Assembly: GCF_003966955.1 (NCBI RefSeq)
Contig: NZ_AP019367.1
Span: 1-64,000, forward strand
DNA from: Parolsenella catena
GTDB taxonomy: Bacteria > Actinomycetota > Coriobacteriia > Coriobacteriales > Atopobiaceae
Direction: 5' to 3'
DNA length: 64,000 nt
The notes under the pieces are model-generated. The model was given only the letters and a program-made list of their open reading frames with translations, was not told the origin of the DNA and searched no databases. A program made the translations under genes and the position numbers. Positions within the stretch are counted from its first letter, which is position 1, and every line of letters begins with the position of its first letter. This document shows, piece by piece, positions 49,735-58,094 of this stretch.

Positions 49735-50030
49735 GCTCCGTGCCTCGACGATGCGGCCAAGACAGTGAGCTCATGCACAGAGTTGGCCAGACCTTCGCCG
49801 ATGCCCGCGCGGAGGCTGGCCTCACGCAGACGCAGCTCGCGGAGCTTTCCGGCGTTCATCAGTCCTGTCTCAGCAGGCTCGAGCAGGGCAACGGCAACGC
49901 CACCATCTCGACTCTGGAGACCGTCGCTGCGGCCATGGGCTGCAAGATCGAGATACGTCTCTCGCGTCCGTCCGTCCGCGTCAGAGAGCCCTCGCCGCCC
50001 GCCACGCCAGGTGCCCCGTTCGCCGCGTAA
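49731..50030 (+). CDS. XRE-family helix-turn-helix protein
   Basis: A 99-residue protein with one XRE/Cro-type domain: RVGQTFADARAEAGLTQTQLAELSG, then HQSCLSRLEQGNGNATISTLETVAAAMG, ending in a short strand KIEIRLS and a Pro-rich tail. This compact form resembles HigA-like antitoxins and small phage-type repressors, but no toxin gene is next to it. GTG 49731 overlaps the upstream short frame; ATG 49773 is an alternative start that keeps the whole domain. It is the last gene of the surface-protein island. Confidence 0.7.
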   Translation: MSSVPRRCGQDSELMHRVGQTFADARAEAGLTQTQLAELSGVHQSCLSRLEQGNGNATISTLETVAAAMGCKIEIRLSRPSVRVREPSPPATPGAPFAA

Positions 50031-50152
50031 CGTGGTGGGCAGGGCTTTTTTGTCCGGCGCTTTGGGTACGGTTGACTCAACGAATGCCGTGGCGTGCGTG
50101 GGCACCCCGACGCCCACCCAAGGCGGTTTGGGTGGGTCGTGTGCGGCGACTC

Positions 50153-50190
50153 CTCCCTCCGCTGGGCCACGTGGACCTCAACGGAGGGAG
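50153..50190 (+). promoter_or_regulatory. Hairpin sequestering the EF-G-like gene's ribosome site
   Basis: CTCCCTCCG (50153-50161) is the exact complement of CGGAGGGAG (50182-50190), which contains the ribosome-binding site 5 bases before ATG 50196. The pairing can extend by GACT/AGTC past a bulge. In the folded state the site would be occluded, suggesting translational control. Confidence 0.55.
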
Positions 50191-50195
50191 TCATC

Positions 50196-52253
50196 ATGAG
50201 CGAGAAGATTAGGAACGTTGCCCTCGTCGGCCAAGGTGGCGTGGGCAAGACCATGCTTGCCGAGGCCATGCTCCATCTCTCTGGCGTCACGAACAGGCTT
50301 GGTGGCCACAAGGGCACGAAGCCCACGCTCGACTACGACCCCGAGGAGGAGAAGCGCTCCTTCTCCATCAAGCTCGCCATGGCCCCCGTGCCGTGGAAGG
50401 GCGCCCGTCTCAACGTTATCGATGCCCCCTGCTACCCGGACTTCATCGGTGACGCCTATGCCGCGATGTCTGCCGTGGAGACTGCAGTCTTTGTCGTTGA
50501 CGCTGCCGGCGATCCCGGCGCCGTTACCACGCGCCTGTGGTATGCGGCCGAGGACCTGTCCCTGGCCCGTGCCGTCTTCGTGAACCGCATCGACCGCTCC
50601 GAGGCCCACTATGACGCCGCGCTTGCGGCGCTGCAGGAGCGCTTTGGCATGCGCCTTGGCGCCGTGACGCTGCCATGGGGCGTGGGCGACGACTTCAAGG
50701 GCATCATCGACGTCATCCGCATGCAGGCGCGTCGCCTCGACGGTTCGGGCAAGCCCATTGTCTGCGACATCCCGGACGACATGCGCGGCGCCGCCGATGA
50801 GGCCCGCGCCCATCTCTGCGAGCTTGTGGTTGAGGCAGACGATGAGCTCATGCTCAAGTACCTCGAGGGTGACGGCCAGCTTACGCAGGACGAGCTCGAG
50901 GGACTTCTCGCCAAGGCCATTGCCGAGCGCATCTTCGTTCCCGTGTTTGCCGGCTCCTGCACGCGCGAGGAGGGCGTCACGAGCCTCATGGACGACATCG
51001 AGACGTACTTCCCCGGTGCCGCCGACTTTGGCGGCGTGCCGCTCGTCAACGGTGACTACCTCGACATCGACGAGGGCGATGACCGCCCGGTGGGCTTTGT
51101 CTTCAAGGTGCTGAACGACCAGCAGAACGGCCGGATCGCCCTCGTGAAGGTGCTTGCGGGTACCATCACGCCCGGTCTTGAGCTCACGTGCGCCCGCACG
51201 CGCAAGCCCGAGCGCCTCGCGCACATCTACCGTATGGTCGGTCGCGACATGACGGAGGTCCAGAGCGCCATCGCCGGAGACATCGTCGTGGTGCCCAAGA
51301 TCTCTGCCATGGCGGGAGACACGCTGTCCGTCACGGGCAAGGTGGAGGCCGCGGCGTTCCGCTTCCCCAACTCCCTGTACCAGGTTGCCATCGAGCCCGA
51401 CAAGCGCGGCACGGAGGATAAGCTGTTCAGCTTCCTGGAGAAGAGCTGCGACGCCGACCCCACGATGAAGGTAACGCGCAACGAGGAGACGGGACAGACC
51501 GTCATTTCCGCCATCGGCGAGGCGCAGGTGTCCGTGCTTCTCGACCGCATGGCCGCCCGAGCCGGCGTCACGGCCCACGTTGTGCCCATGCGCGTGCCCT
51601 ACCGTGAGACGATTCGTCGCACGGCCAGTGCCCAGGGTCGCCACAAGAAGCAGACGGGCGGTGCCGGTCAGTACGGCGACTGCTGGCTGCGCCTCGAGCC
51701 CAATCCCGGCGGCGGCTATGAATTCGTTGACGAGGTCGTGGGCGGTCGTATCCCGAAGGGCCTCATCCCGGCGGTCGACAAGGGTGTTCAGGAGACCATG
51801 CGCGAGGGCGTCGTGGCGGGCTATCCGATGATCGATGTCCGCGTTGCCTGCTATGACGGCAGCTATCACTCCGTCGACTCCAATGAGATGGCGTTCAAGA
51901 CCGCGGCGCGCATCGGCTTCCAGAAGGCGGCAGCAGACGCCGAGCCCGTTGTGCTCGAGCCGATGGCGAAGCTCGAGGTCACCGTGCCCGAGGACTACGC
52001 CGGATCCGTCATGGGAGACGTGAGCGCGAGCCGTGGCCGCATCGAGGGCATGAACGCGGGTGAGCGCGGCACCACGGTCATCCAGGCGCGCGTGCCCTAT
52101 GCCGAGGTTCTCGACTACGCCACGCGCCTGCGCTCGCTCTCTCGCGGCACGGGCGAGTTCACGCTTGAGGTTGACGGCTACGAGCAGGTTCCGCATGACG
52201 TCCAGGCCAAGCTGGCCGAGGAGTGGCAGAGCCGCCGGGCTGCCGGCAGGTAG
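50196..52253 (+). CDS. EF-G-like translational GTPase (EF-G2 type)
   Basis: A 685-residue member of the EF-G family, separate from TypA. The G1 loop is GQGGVGKTML instead of [10 protein letters not shown]3 is DAPCYPDF instead of DTPGHVDF, and G4 is NRID instead of NKxD, as in the divergent EF-G2 class of actinobacteria. The C-terminal domain keeps the IV-V layout (GGAGQYGDCWLRLEPNPGGGYEF in outline; VMGDVSASRGRIEGM). The start ATG 50196 has GGAGGGAG. The open frame reaches back to 50094 but without similarity. A possible role is an accessory translation factor. Confidence 0.87.
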   Translation: MSEKIRNVALVGQGGVGKTMLAEAMLHLSGVTNRLGGHKGTKPTLDYDPEEEKRSFSIKLAMAPVPWKGARLNVIDAPCYPDFIGDAYAAMSAVETAVFVVDAAGDPGAVTTRLWYAAEDLSLARAVFVNRIDRSEAHYDAALAALQERFGMRLGAVTLPWGVGDDFKGIIDVIRMQARRLDGSGKPIVCDIPDDMRGAADEARAHLCELVVEADDELMLKYLEGDGQLTQDELEGLLAKAIAERIFVPVFAGSCTREEGVTSLMDDIETYFPGAADFGGVPLVNGDYLDIDEGDDRPVGFVFKVLNDQQNGRIALVKVLAGTITPGLELTCARTRKPERLAHIYRMVGRDMTEVQSAIAGDIVVVPKISAMAGDTLSVTGKVEAAAFRFPNSLYQVAIEPDKRGTEDKLFSFLEKSCDADPTMKVTRNEETGQTVISAIGEAQVSVLLDRMAARAGVTAHVVPMRVPYRETIRRTASAQGRHKKQTGGAGQYGDCWLRLEPNPGGGYEFVDEVVGGRIPKGLIPAVDKGVQETMREGVVAGYPMIDVRVACYDGSYHSVDSNEMAFKTAARIGFQKAAADAEPVVLEPMAKLEVTVPEDYAGSVMGDVSASRGRIEGMNAGERGTTVIQARVPYAEVLDYATRLRSLSRGTGEFTLEVDGYEQVPHDVQAKLAEEWQSRRAAGR

Positions 52254-52275
52254 CGTTCTCCGCTGAGCTTTAGGC

Positions 52276-52314
52276 GCGGCTCCGCTGAGGATTCTCGGCG
52301 GGGCCGCTCTTTTT
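52276..52314 (+). terminator. Terminator after the EF-G-like gene
   Basis: GCGGCTCCGCTGAG pairs with CTCGGCGGGGCCGC around GATT with small mismatches, followed by TCTTTTT. Confidence 0.7.
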
Positions 52315-52502
52315 GGCGTACCGTTCACCGGACGCTCGGTTGCAAAAAATCGGTGCCCTTTGGCAAAAGTGGGCCGTCTAGCTCGTCTGACACAAATCCA
52401 ACAAGAATCAAACAGCCACTCGCCGGATTAGTGAGCGCAAGGAGCGTTGCTGGTCTTTTGGTTCCCTAGTATCTGCCCCACCCAAGAGGGAGGGGGGAGG
52501 TT

Positions 52503-53591
52503 GTGGATAGGCTTGCTGGTACCTCTGGATTCGGCGGCGTGTATGGCGCGGGCATCGCGCGGCCGCAAAGGGGCTCGTCGATCGTGATTGGCTACGAGAG
52601 CGCCCTGGCATTCTGGCGCCGCTCCCGGGTGGAGGACCCGGCCTTGACCCGTGAGCTTCTGGCTCAGCTGTACCCAGATGACATGCTTGCCACCCTTGAT
52701 GCCGAGGCTCTCGCTGCCGATACGTCACTTCGTCCGCTTGAGTTGCCAAACTCGCCCTTCGAGCGCATACATCATGCCGCGCTGGCGCTTGGCCTCAGGG
52801 AACCCGTTGACATTGTGGTCGGCAAGGACGCCGCAAGGCGTCGCTCTCCTTCCGCGCGTTGCCACGTGTGGAGCGGTCCCGTTTCCGACGGACTTCTTGT
52901 GGGCGTTGAGCCGGGCGTTTATATCTGCTCACCGGAACTGATCGTTGCCCAGCTTGCATCCGAGCTGGGGCTTTACAAGACGATTTCGCTGGCCATGGAG
53001 TTGTGCGGCAGCTACTCGCTTCTGGTAAACGGGGCCTGTGAATATGGCGTACCGTCCTCGACGAGTCATTCGAGGATAAGCAGTGTGTTGCGGCTCTCTG
53101 ATTCGTTCCGTGGAATAGATGTTGCCAAGCAAGCGGCCCTTTACTCGATTGACGGTTCGGCATCTCCCCGAGAGACGGTTTTGGCCGTCATGCTGAGCCT
53201 TCCGCGCAGGCTTGGAGGGTGGGGATGTGGAAAACCTCTGCTCAATGCTGAGATTATGCTCAGTGCCGCCGCTGCCAGAGAGTGCTCAAGATCGTCTCTC
53301 AGGGCCGACCTGCTGTTTGATGAGGCTGACCTCGATGTCGAGTACCAGGGGCGCGAGTGGCATACAAAGCCCGAGGACAGGACTTCAGACGAAGCGAGGC
53401 AGAACGCACTTATGATGATGGGAAAGTCATGCCTGTTCATCTCGAGGGAGCAGATCTCTGACGAAGCGAGGATGGACGGTATAGCCTTGCTCATCAGATC
53501 GCGACTTGGTCTCAGGCCGTATCGGAGGCCCCTGTCGACTGGAATGAGCTTGCGCCGGCATCAGATGATGTTGGATTTCGGGCTCGCGTGA
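52503..53591 (+). CDS. Protein with DUF559-like nuclease-fold C-terminus
   Basis: A 362-residue protein. The C-terminal third has the pattern PRETVLAVMLSLPRRLGG, then RADLLFDEADLDVEYQGREWH and a later EARQNALMMMG, which resembles the DUF559/PD-(D/E)xK fold seen in many actinobacterial proteins beside an AbiEi-like N-terminus. The N-terminal half (SALAFWRR onward, GVEPGVYICSPELIVAQLA) is consistent with that. GTG start with GGGGGAGG upstream. It could be a solitary antitoxin-like or nuclease-like protein; no toxin partner is adjacent. An MITE-like element lies 40 bp downstream. Confidence 0.55.
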   Translation: MDRLAGTSGFGGVYGAGIARPQRGSSIVIGYESALAFWRRSRVEDPALTRELLAQLYPDDMLATLDAEALAADTSLRPLELPNSPFERIHHAALALGLREPVDIVVGKDAARRRSPSARCHVWSGPVSDGLLVGVEPGVYICSPELIVAQLASELGLYKTISLAMELCGSYSLLVNGACEYGVPSSTSHSRISSVLRLSDSFRGIDVAKQAALYSIDGSASPRETVLAVMLSLPRRLGGWGCGKPLLNAEIMLSAAAARECSRSSLRADLLFDEADLDVEYQGREWHTKPEDRTSDEARQNALMMMGKSCLFISREQISDEARMDGIALLIRSRLGLRPYRRPLSTGMSLRRHQMMLDFGLA

Positions 53592-53631
53592 TGGGGTGCG
53601 GTTGCTTTCCGTGGAAGAGAGGCAAATCCAC

Positions 53632-53792
53632 GGTCCGAAAACCGATTTGTGAACACCATTTGGATGCAAAGTTGTAAACGTCGATAGTTTGATTAGTTAA
53701 GCAAGGCTGTTTACCAGCCGTTTTATAGCTGGCAATCATCGCTAGTATCCGCAAATATTGCTAATCGGTGTTCACAAATCGGTTTTCGGACC
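53632..53792. mobile_element. 161-bp MITE-like element with 26-bp perfect terminal repeats
   Basis: The left end 53632-53657 (GGTCCGAAAACCG onward, ending GTGAACACC) and the right end 53767-53792 are perfect 26-bp inverted repeats. The 109-bp interior is AT-rich, has a CCAGC/GCTGG hairpin (53713-53731) and codes for nothing convincing. There is no obvious target-site duplication in the immediate flanks (CCAC/AAGT). A 7-bp hairpin CCGTGGA/TCCACGG abuts the left end. A non-autonomous insertion element fits best; a long RNA hairpin is the alternative. Confidence 0.55.
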
Positions 53793-53838
53793 AAGTGAAT
53801 CAGCTACTTTCTTGGTAGATTGCCCGAGCGCGTGAAGA

Positions 53839-53869
53839 GGGGCCGCCGGTCGAATTGACCGGCGGCCCC
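53839..53869. terminator. Strong hairpin downstream of the SDR gene
   Basis: GGGGCCGCCGGTC (53839-53851) pairs perfectly with GACCGGCGGCCCC (53857-53869). It lies after the minus-strand SDR gene. T residues follow on the + strand, so its direction is unclear. Confidence 0.6.
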
Positions 53870-53896
53870 AGCTTTGTATTTGCGGTTTGTGAAGGC

Positions 53897-54784
53897 CTAG
53901 TTCCAGCCAAAATCGCTCAGACAACGGTCGACGTTTGCCTCGAAAGCCCCAAGCTCAATGCCATGACTGGCAAGCTTGCTCGCGTCGAGGCGGAAATCGC
54001 GGAAACGATCCGTATAGCGATCGTGGTTCGGTAGGATGAACCGCTCAATCCTGTCGTCGTCGTAGCCAAACTTGCGTGCTACGACCTTGGCGCACTCATA
54101 GGTGCTCAGGCCATCGTCCGCTCCCGTGCCGTTTGCGGCGGCAAAGTGATACGTCCCGCTCGGAAGCTCGCAGATCTTGCCGAAGTTGTCAGCGAGCTGC
54201 TGCGCATAGGTCATGCAGCGCTTCTCGTTCACGGTAAACTTCGTAGGGGTTTCGGTGCGCAACGCCTTTAGCACGTTGCCCACGATGCCGGGGGAGGGCT
54301 TGACCCCAGGCATGGCCATGCCGAACATCCAAGAAAGGCGCAGCGTGACGTGGTCGCTTGAGTTCTCCTGCAGCCATGCGTCAACCTCGGCCTTCTGCTG
54401 TCCGTAGTTGGTGACGCAGTTTGGCTCCACATCCTCGTCAAACGGGCCCGGCTCGCTCTTGCCGTTGAACAACTGCTCGGTGGAGATGAACAGCATGCGC
54501 TTGCCACGGCTCTCGCATACCTTCGCGATCTCAATGGCCGAGTCGCAGTTCACGAGGTGCGTGCCGTGCGGATCGCTCTCGCAGTCTGCCGTCGTGGCGT
54601 TTGCCGCCGTGTGAAACAGCAGGTCAAAGTCAAGGTCGCTAAAGAACCGCGCCACCTCGTCCGGCTTCGTGTAGTCCACGTCGGCGCGGCTCACGCGAAC
54701 GAACTCAAAGCGCTCCGCGTTGTAGCGCTGCACGAGGCTCGCGAGATACCCGTTTGCCCCGGTGATTGCAATGCGCTGTCTCAT
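53897..54784 (-). CDS. NAD-dependent sugar-nucleotide reductase/epimerase (SDR)
   Basis: A 295-residue extended SDR protein. The Rossmann motif ITGANGYLASLV, the active-site pair YGQQK (Tyr and Lys four apart) and the RLSWMFGM region resemble dTDP-4-dehydrorhamnose reductase (RmlD)-like proteins. Substrate unknown. Met 54784 is chosen because GGAGG lies 5 bases upstream on this strand. It is downstream of manA (46 bases), so it belongs to the minus-strand manA-sdr pair of the sugar locus. Confidence 0.8.
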   Translation of the reverse strand: MRQRIAITGANGYLASLVQRYNAERFEFVRVSRADVDYTKPDEVARFFSDLDFDLLFHTAANATTADCESDPHGTHLVNCDSAIEIAKVCESRGKRMLFISTEQLFNGKSEPGPFDEDVEPNCVTNYGQQKAEVDAWLQENSSDHVTLRLSWMFGMAMPGVKPSPGIVGNVLKALRTETPTKFTVNEKRCMTYAQQLADNFGKICELPSGTYHFAAANGTGADDGLSTYECAKVVARKFGYDDDRIERFILPNHDRYTDRFRDFRLDASKLASHGIELGAFEANVDRCLSDFGWN

Positions 54785-54830
54785 GGTTGCCTCCAATCGG
54801 GGCGGCCCACTCGGCCCGCCCGCACACACT

Positions 54831-55766
54831 CTACGGCCGATAGCTCTGAAGCACGCGGCAGTTCCCGCGAACGGTATAGCTGCCCGTGCACGCCGGAATC
54901 ACGGCAGACATCGTGTAGGGAAGCTCAACCGTGCCCTCGTCGGTCTCAATGACCGCGTTGCCGTGGACGCACGTGAGCACCTGGTAGCGCTCGGTGCCCT
55001 CGCAGCTCCACTCGCCCACGACGTCCACGACGTTCGAGGTGAACAGTGCGTGCTCGACACCCGTGCGCACGCGCGTGCCCGCGCTCTCGTCATAGAGCCC
55101 GAGGTGGCGAACGCTTGGCTCGTTGCTGGTCTTGAGTACGTCAAAGCCCTTCTCAACGTGCAGCTCGCGCCCGCGTCCCCAGTCGCACAGCCGGTACGTC
55201 GTGTTGCCAAACGAGCCAATCTCAACGGCAAAGATCCCCGGGCCAAGCGCGTGCATGGTCCCCGCCGGGATGAGGATGAAGTCACCCTCGTGCATCTCGA
55301 CGCGCTTGCCGTAGCGGTTGCCAATCGTGTCGTCCGCCGCTGCGGCGCGCAGGGCGTCGACGTCATCCGTCGAGCAGCCGGCGATGAGCTCCGCGCCGGG
55401 CTCGGCGTGCAGGATGTACCAGCTCTCGGCCTTCTCGTGATCGCCCTCGGCGGCCTGGGCGTACGCCTCGTCGGGGTGGACCTGTACGGAGAGGAACTCC
55501 TTCGGGTCCATGGAGACCACCTGGATCGTCGCCTCGTCGTCGAGGTCGCCGATGACCTCGTCGTGGTAACGGGCGAGGAACTCGTCGAACTTCATGCCGG
55601 CGCACGGCCCGTTTGCCACCGTGGTGCAGATGCCCTCGTGCGCCGAGACGTCGAACGCCTCGCCATTGTTGACGTCACCGCCGTGCGGCAGGCCCCGCGC
55701 CTCGGAGATGCGCGTGCCTCCCCAGATGGGGGAGATGTAGGTGGGCTCGAGAAGAATTGGTCCCAT
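54831..55766 (-). CDS. manA: Mannose-6-phosphate isomerase class I, first copy
   Basis: A 311-residue zinc enzyme interconverting mannose-6-P and fructose-6-P or related phosphates. Cupin motifs are visible: PIWGG, SVQVHPDEAY (Zn-binding His), ESWYIL, IPAGTMHALG and TTYRLCDWGR. It diverges clearly from the second copy at 59969, suggesting a different substrate. AGGAGG lies before Met 55766 on this strand. It is separated from upstream deoC by a strong minus-strand hairpin with a T run. Confidence 0.88.
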   Translation of the reverse strand: MGPILLEPTYISPIWGGTRISEARGLPHGGDVNNGEAFDVSAHEGICTTVANGPCAGMKFDEFLARYHDEVIGDLDDEATIQVVSMDPKEFLSVQVHPDEAYAQAAEGDHEKAESWYILHAEPGAELIAGCSTDDVDALRAAAADDTIGNRYGKRVEMHEGDFILIPAGTMHALGPGIFAVEIGSFGNTTYRLCDWGRGRELHVEKGFDVLKTSNEPSVRHLGLYDESAGTRVRTGVEHALFTSNVVDVVGEWSCEGTERYQVLTCVHGNAVIETDEGTVELPYTMSAVIPACTGSYTVRGNCRVLQSYRP

Positions 55767-55814
55767 GGTTCCTCCTAGGTGAGCGGGCCGCCTGGGCAAG
55801 ACCCGCGCGAGAAC

Positions 55815-55851
55815 AAAAAGGCGGCTACCGCCAGTATGAGCGGTAGCCGCC
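55815..55851 (-). terminator. Terminator between deoC and manA (minus strand)
   Basis: GGCGGCTACCGC (55820-55831) and GCGGTAGCCGCC (55840-55851) form a perfect 12-bp stem with five T residues after it on the minus strand. It should limit read-through from deoC into manA. Confidence 0.85.
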
Positions 55852-55862
55852 AGACGAGTCGT

Positions 55863-56591
55863 CTACAGCTCGATGGAGTCGATGCCCTGCTCCTCAAAGC
55901 GACGCTTGAGCTCGTCGATGATGGGCATGCCGGCCGAGCAGCCAATGCGCGTGGCGCCGGCGCGAACCATGTCGAGGAACGTGTCGGCGTCACGAATACC
56001 GCCGGCGGCCTTGACCTGGACCTTGTCGCCGCAGTGAGCCTTCATGAGCTTCACGTCCTCGACGGTGGCACCGCCGGTGGAGAAGCCGGTGCTCGTCTTG
56101 ATGAACGTGGGCTCAACCTCGCGGGCGATCTCTGCGAGCTTGACCTTCTCGTCATCGGTGAGTAGGCAGTTCTCGAAGATGACCTTGGAGGGAATCTCCT
56201 CGTCGCGGCCCTTGCTGGCCTCGCGGCAGACCTCGACGATCTGGGTCATCTCATTCTTGATGTAGTCCCAGTTGCCGGCCTTGACCTGCGTGAGGTTCAC
56301 GACGTAGTCGATCTCGTTGGCACCATTGGCGATGGCGTCCTTGGTCTCGTTGACCTTGGCGGCGATGGACGTCTGGCCAAGGGGGAACGCGATGGCGGCG
56401 CCGGTGTGGATATCGGTGCCAGCGAGGTACTCGGAGCAGAACTTGGACTGAACCTGGTTGATGGCGACCATCTTGAAGTGATAGGCCTTGGCCTCGTCGC
56501 AGAGCTTGGCCATATCTGCCTCGGTTGCGTCTGCGTGCAGGTTCGTGTGGTCAACGAGACGAGCGAGATCGTCGAGGGTCCAACGTGACAT
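55863..56591 (-). CDS. deoC: Deoxyribose-phosphate aldolase, first copy
   Basis: A 242-residue TIM-barrel class I aldolase that cleaves 2-deoxyribose-5-P to glyceraldehyde-3-P and acetaldehyde. The Schiff-base Lys is in TFIKTSTGF, the second Lys in [11 protein letters not shown] and the Asp in NEIDYVVNL. It is about three-quarters identical to the copy at 62557 by eye. It is divergent from the PTS genes with a 289-bp shared control region and is followed by a terminator. Given the setting, its substrate may not be deoxyribose-5-P. Confidence 0.92.
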   Translation of the reverse strand: MSRWTLDDLARLVDHTNLHADATEADMAKLCDEAKAYHFKMVAINQVQSKFCSEYLAGTDIHTGAAIAFPLGQTSIAAKVNETKDAIANGANEIDYVVNLTQVKAGNWDYIKNEMTQIVEVCREASKGRDEEIPSKVIFENCLLTDDEKVKLAEIAREVEPTFIKTSTGFSTGGATVEDVKLMKAHCGDKVQVKAAGGIRDADTFLDMVRAGATRIGCSAGMPIIDELKRRFEEQGIDSIEL

Positions 56592-56880
56592 GCGGATCTC
56601 CTTTCCTGCGGCCCCGTATCCGGGACCGACGCTTTTGCCGGTTGCCCGGCGCCTTAGCCCGTACTTATATGAACGGACGTTGTGTTGCCGATAGGATACA
56701 TCTAATGAACTAACAAAACACTATGAATTAGCTAAATGTAAGCACAAATAATTTCTTATGACGTTAATAAGTACCATTCACGCCTAAAAATACGCCGTTC
56801 GCCATTTGGAACTTGCCCTTCAAATGTGAGGGCTCGGTGAATATGTATTCTACAGGCCAGGACATGGCGAAAGGAATTCA
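56592..56880. promoter_or_regulatory. Divergent control region deoC / PTS
   Basis: An AT-rich 289-bp region. ATGAACTAACAAAAC (56705-56719) matches a site upstream of the second deoC (63446-63460) at 14 of 15 bases, and TTAGCTAA (56728-56735) recurs exactly at 63331-63338. These are candidate operators for the GntR protein at 61715. GGAATTCA lies just before the IIA start. Confidence 0.6.
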
Positions 56881-57309
56881 ATGAACATATTGCTTACATC
56901 ACATGGCAGCCTCTGCGAGGGACTCCTTGACGCTTTTCATATGATGGCCGCGGGCGCCGATCACGTGAGCGCCGTGAGCCTTACGGACACGGGCATCGAT
57001 GACTTCCGCGACCGTCTCACCGCGCGTGTCAATGAGCTGCTCGCCCAGGGCGACCTGCTCATCCTCGCCGACCTTCTCGGCGGCACGCCGTACAACGAGG
57101 CATACGCCCTGTTCCTCACCAATCCCGAGCACATCAGGCTCGTGGCGGGCGCCAACTTCTCGATGCTTCTCGAGGCTGGCGTGCTCGCGATGAGCTCTGA
57201 CGACCTTGACGCGGTTGCTTCCGCCGCGCTCACGGCCGGGTCTGCTGGCGTCGTGGCTGCGGAGATGCCTGCGGACGCCTCGGATGATGACGAGGACGAC
57301 CTGTTCTAG
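56881..57309 (+). CDS. PTS mannose-family IIA component
   Basis: A 142-residue free-standing EIIA of the mannose family, phosphorylated by HPr. The active His is in LLTSHGSLCEG, and the DLLGGTPYN segment is the family signature. The last residues, DDDEDDLF, form an acidic tail also seen at the end of the IIC protein. It is the first gene of the PTS cluster; GAAAGGA precedes ATG. Substrate to be judged from the whole locus. Confidence 0.92.
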   Translation: MNILLTSHGSLCEGLLDAFHMMAAGADHVSAVSLTDTGIDDFRDRLTARVNELLAQGDLLILADLLGGTPYNEAYALFLTNPEHIRLVAGANFSMLLEAGVLAMSSDDLDAVASAALTAGSAGVVAAEMPADASDDDEDDLF

Positions 57310-57393
57310 CCGGCGGGAGGGGCTGGCGATTCGCCGAAGGGGAGCCCCTCCATGCCGCGCCGCCCGAGCGGCGGCCAACTCACAAGGGATTTA

Positions 57394-57439
57394 CGGGGCG
57401 TGAACCCCGAGGAATCTGCGGGGCGCTGACCCCGAAGGA
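57394..57439 (+). repeat. Tandem stem-loops between IIA and IIB genes
   Basis: CGGGGC-GTGAA-CCCCG (57394 onward) is repeated as CGGGGC-GCTGA-CCCCG about 25 bases later, with related spacers (AGGAATCTG, AAGGATAAG). Two similar hairpins in the 156-base gap may stabilise or process the messenger. Confidence 0.5.
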
Positions 57440-57465
57440 TAAGCAAGAGAGACATGGGAGGAATC

Positions 57466-57960
57466 ATGGCAATCACTCTCGCTCGCGTTGACGACCGTGT
57501 CATTCACGGCCAGACCATGACCCGTTGGGTCGCCAAGAAGCCCGTCGACTCGATCATCGTCATCAGCGACAAGGTCGCCGCGGACGAACTGCGCAAGAAG
57601 GTCCTCAAGGCCGCGGCCGCCAACCTCAAGCTTGGCATCTACAACGTCGAGCAGGGCGTCAAGGCCCTCGAGAAGGTCCACGCCTCCAGCAAGAACTTCT
57701 ACATCATCTCTGACTCCACGACCGGCTTTGCCGACATCGTGCGTGCCGGTGGCAACTTTGGCCCCGTGCTCAACATCGGCAACCTCAACGGCGCCCGCCC
57801 CGACACCAAGCCCATGGGCAACGCCGTGTGCCTGAACGACGATGACGTCGTGGCCCTCGACTACCTCGAGGAGCAGGGTGTGAAGGTCGAGTTCCAGCTG
57901 ATCCCGGACAACTCGCCCGTCACCTGGCCGGCCATGAAGGCCAAGTACCAGTCCGCCTAG
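57466..57960 (+). CDS. PTS mannose-family IIB component
   Basis: A 164-residue free-standing EIIB. The phosphorylated His is in RVDDRVIHGQTMTRW, the hallmark of mannose/sorbose-family IIB. It takes phosphate from IIA and passes it to sugar during import through IIC/IID. GGGAGG lies 6 bases before ATG 57466; the open frame begins four codons earlier. It is followed after a hairpin-rich 134 bases by IIC. Confidence 0.93.
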   Translation: MAITLARVDDRVIHGQTMTRWVAKKPVDSIIVISDKVAADELRKKVLKAAAANLKLGIYNVEQGVKALEKVHASSKNFYIISDSTTGFADIVRAGGNFGPVLNIGNLNGARPDTKPMGNAVCLNDDDVVALDYLEEQGVKVEFQLIPDNSPVTWPAMKAKYQSA

Positions 57961-58094
57961 CGCCCGCTTGTGGTTCGCGCCCCTTGGGGAGGGTCGCGGG
58001 CCACGGACGCTTCGCAAGGAGAAAGACGCTCGCCTGCGGGCGGGCAATGCCGGCGACAAGCCGGAGCAAGGGTTCCATCGTTGAAGGAGGAGAA

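Noticed and set aside
49208-50030. Winged-helix and XRE genes as a toxin-antitoxin pair
   Set aside because: Both look like DNA-binding proteins; neither shows a toxin fold, and a control element and hairpin separate them.
53512-53754. A minus-strand 80-codon frame across the inverted-repeat element as a transposase fragment
   Set aside because: It covers the end of the sense gene and one terminal repeat, with no transposase motif and no ribosome site.
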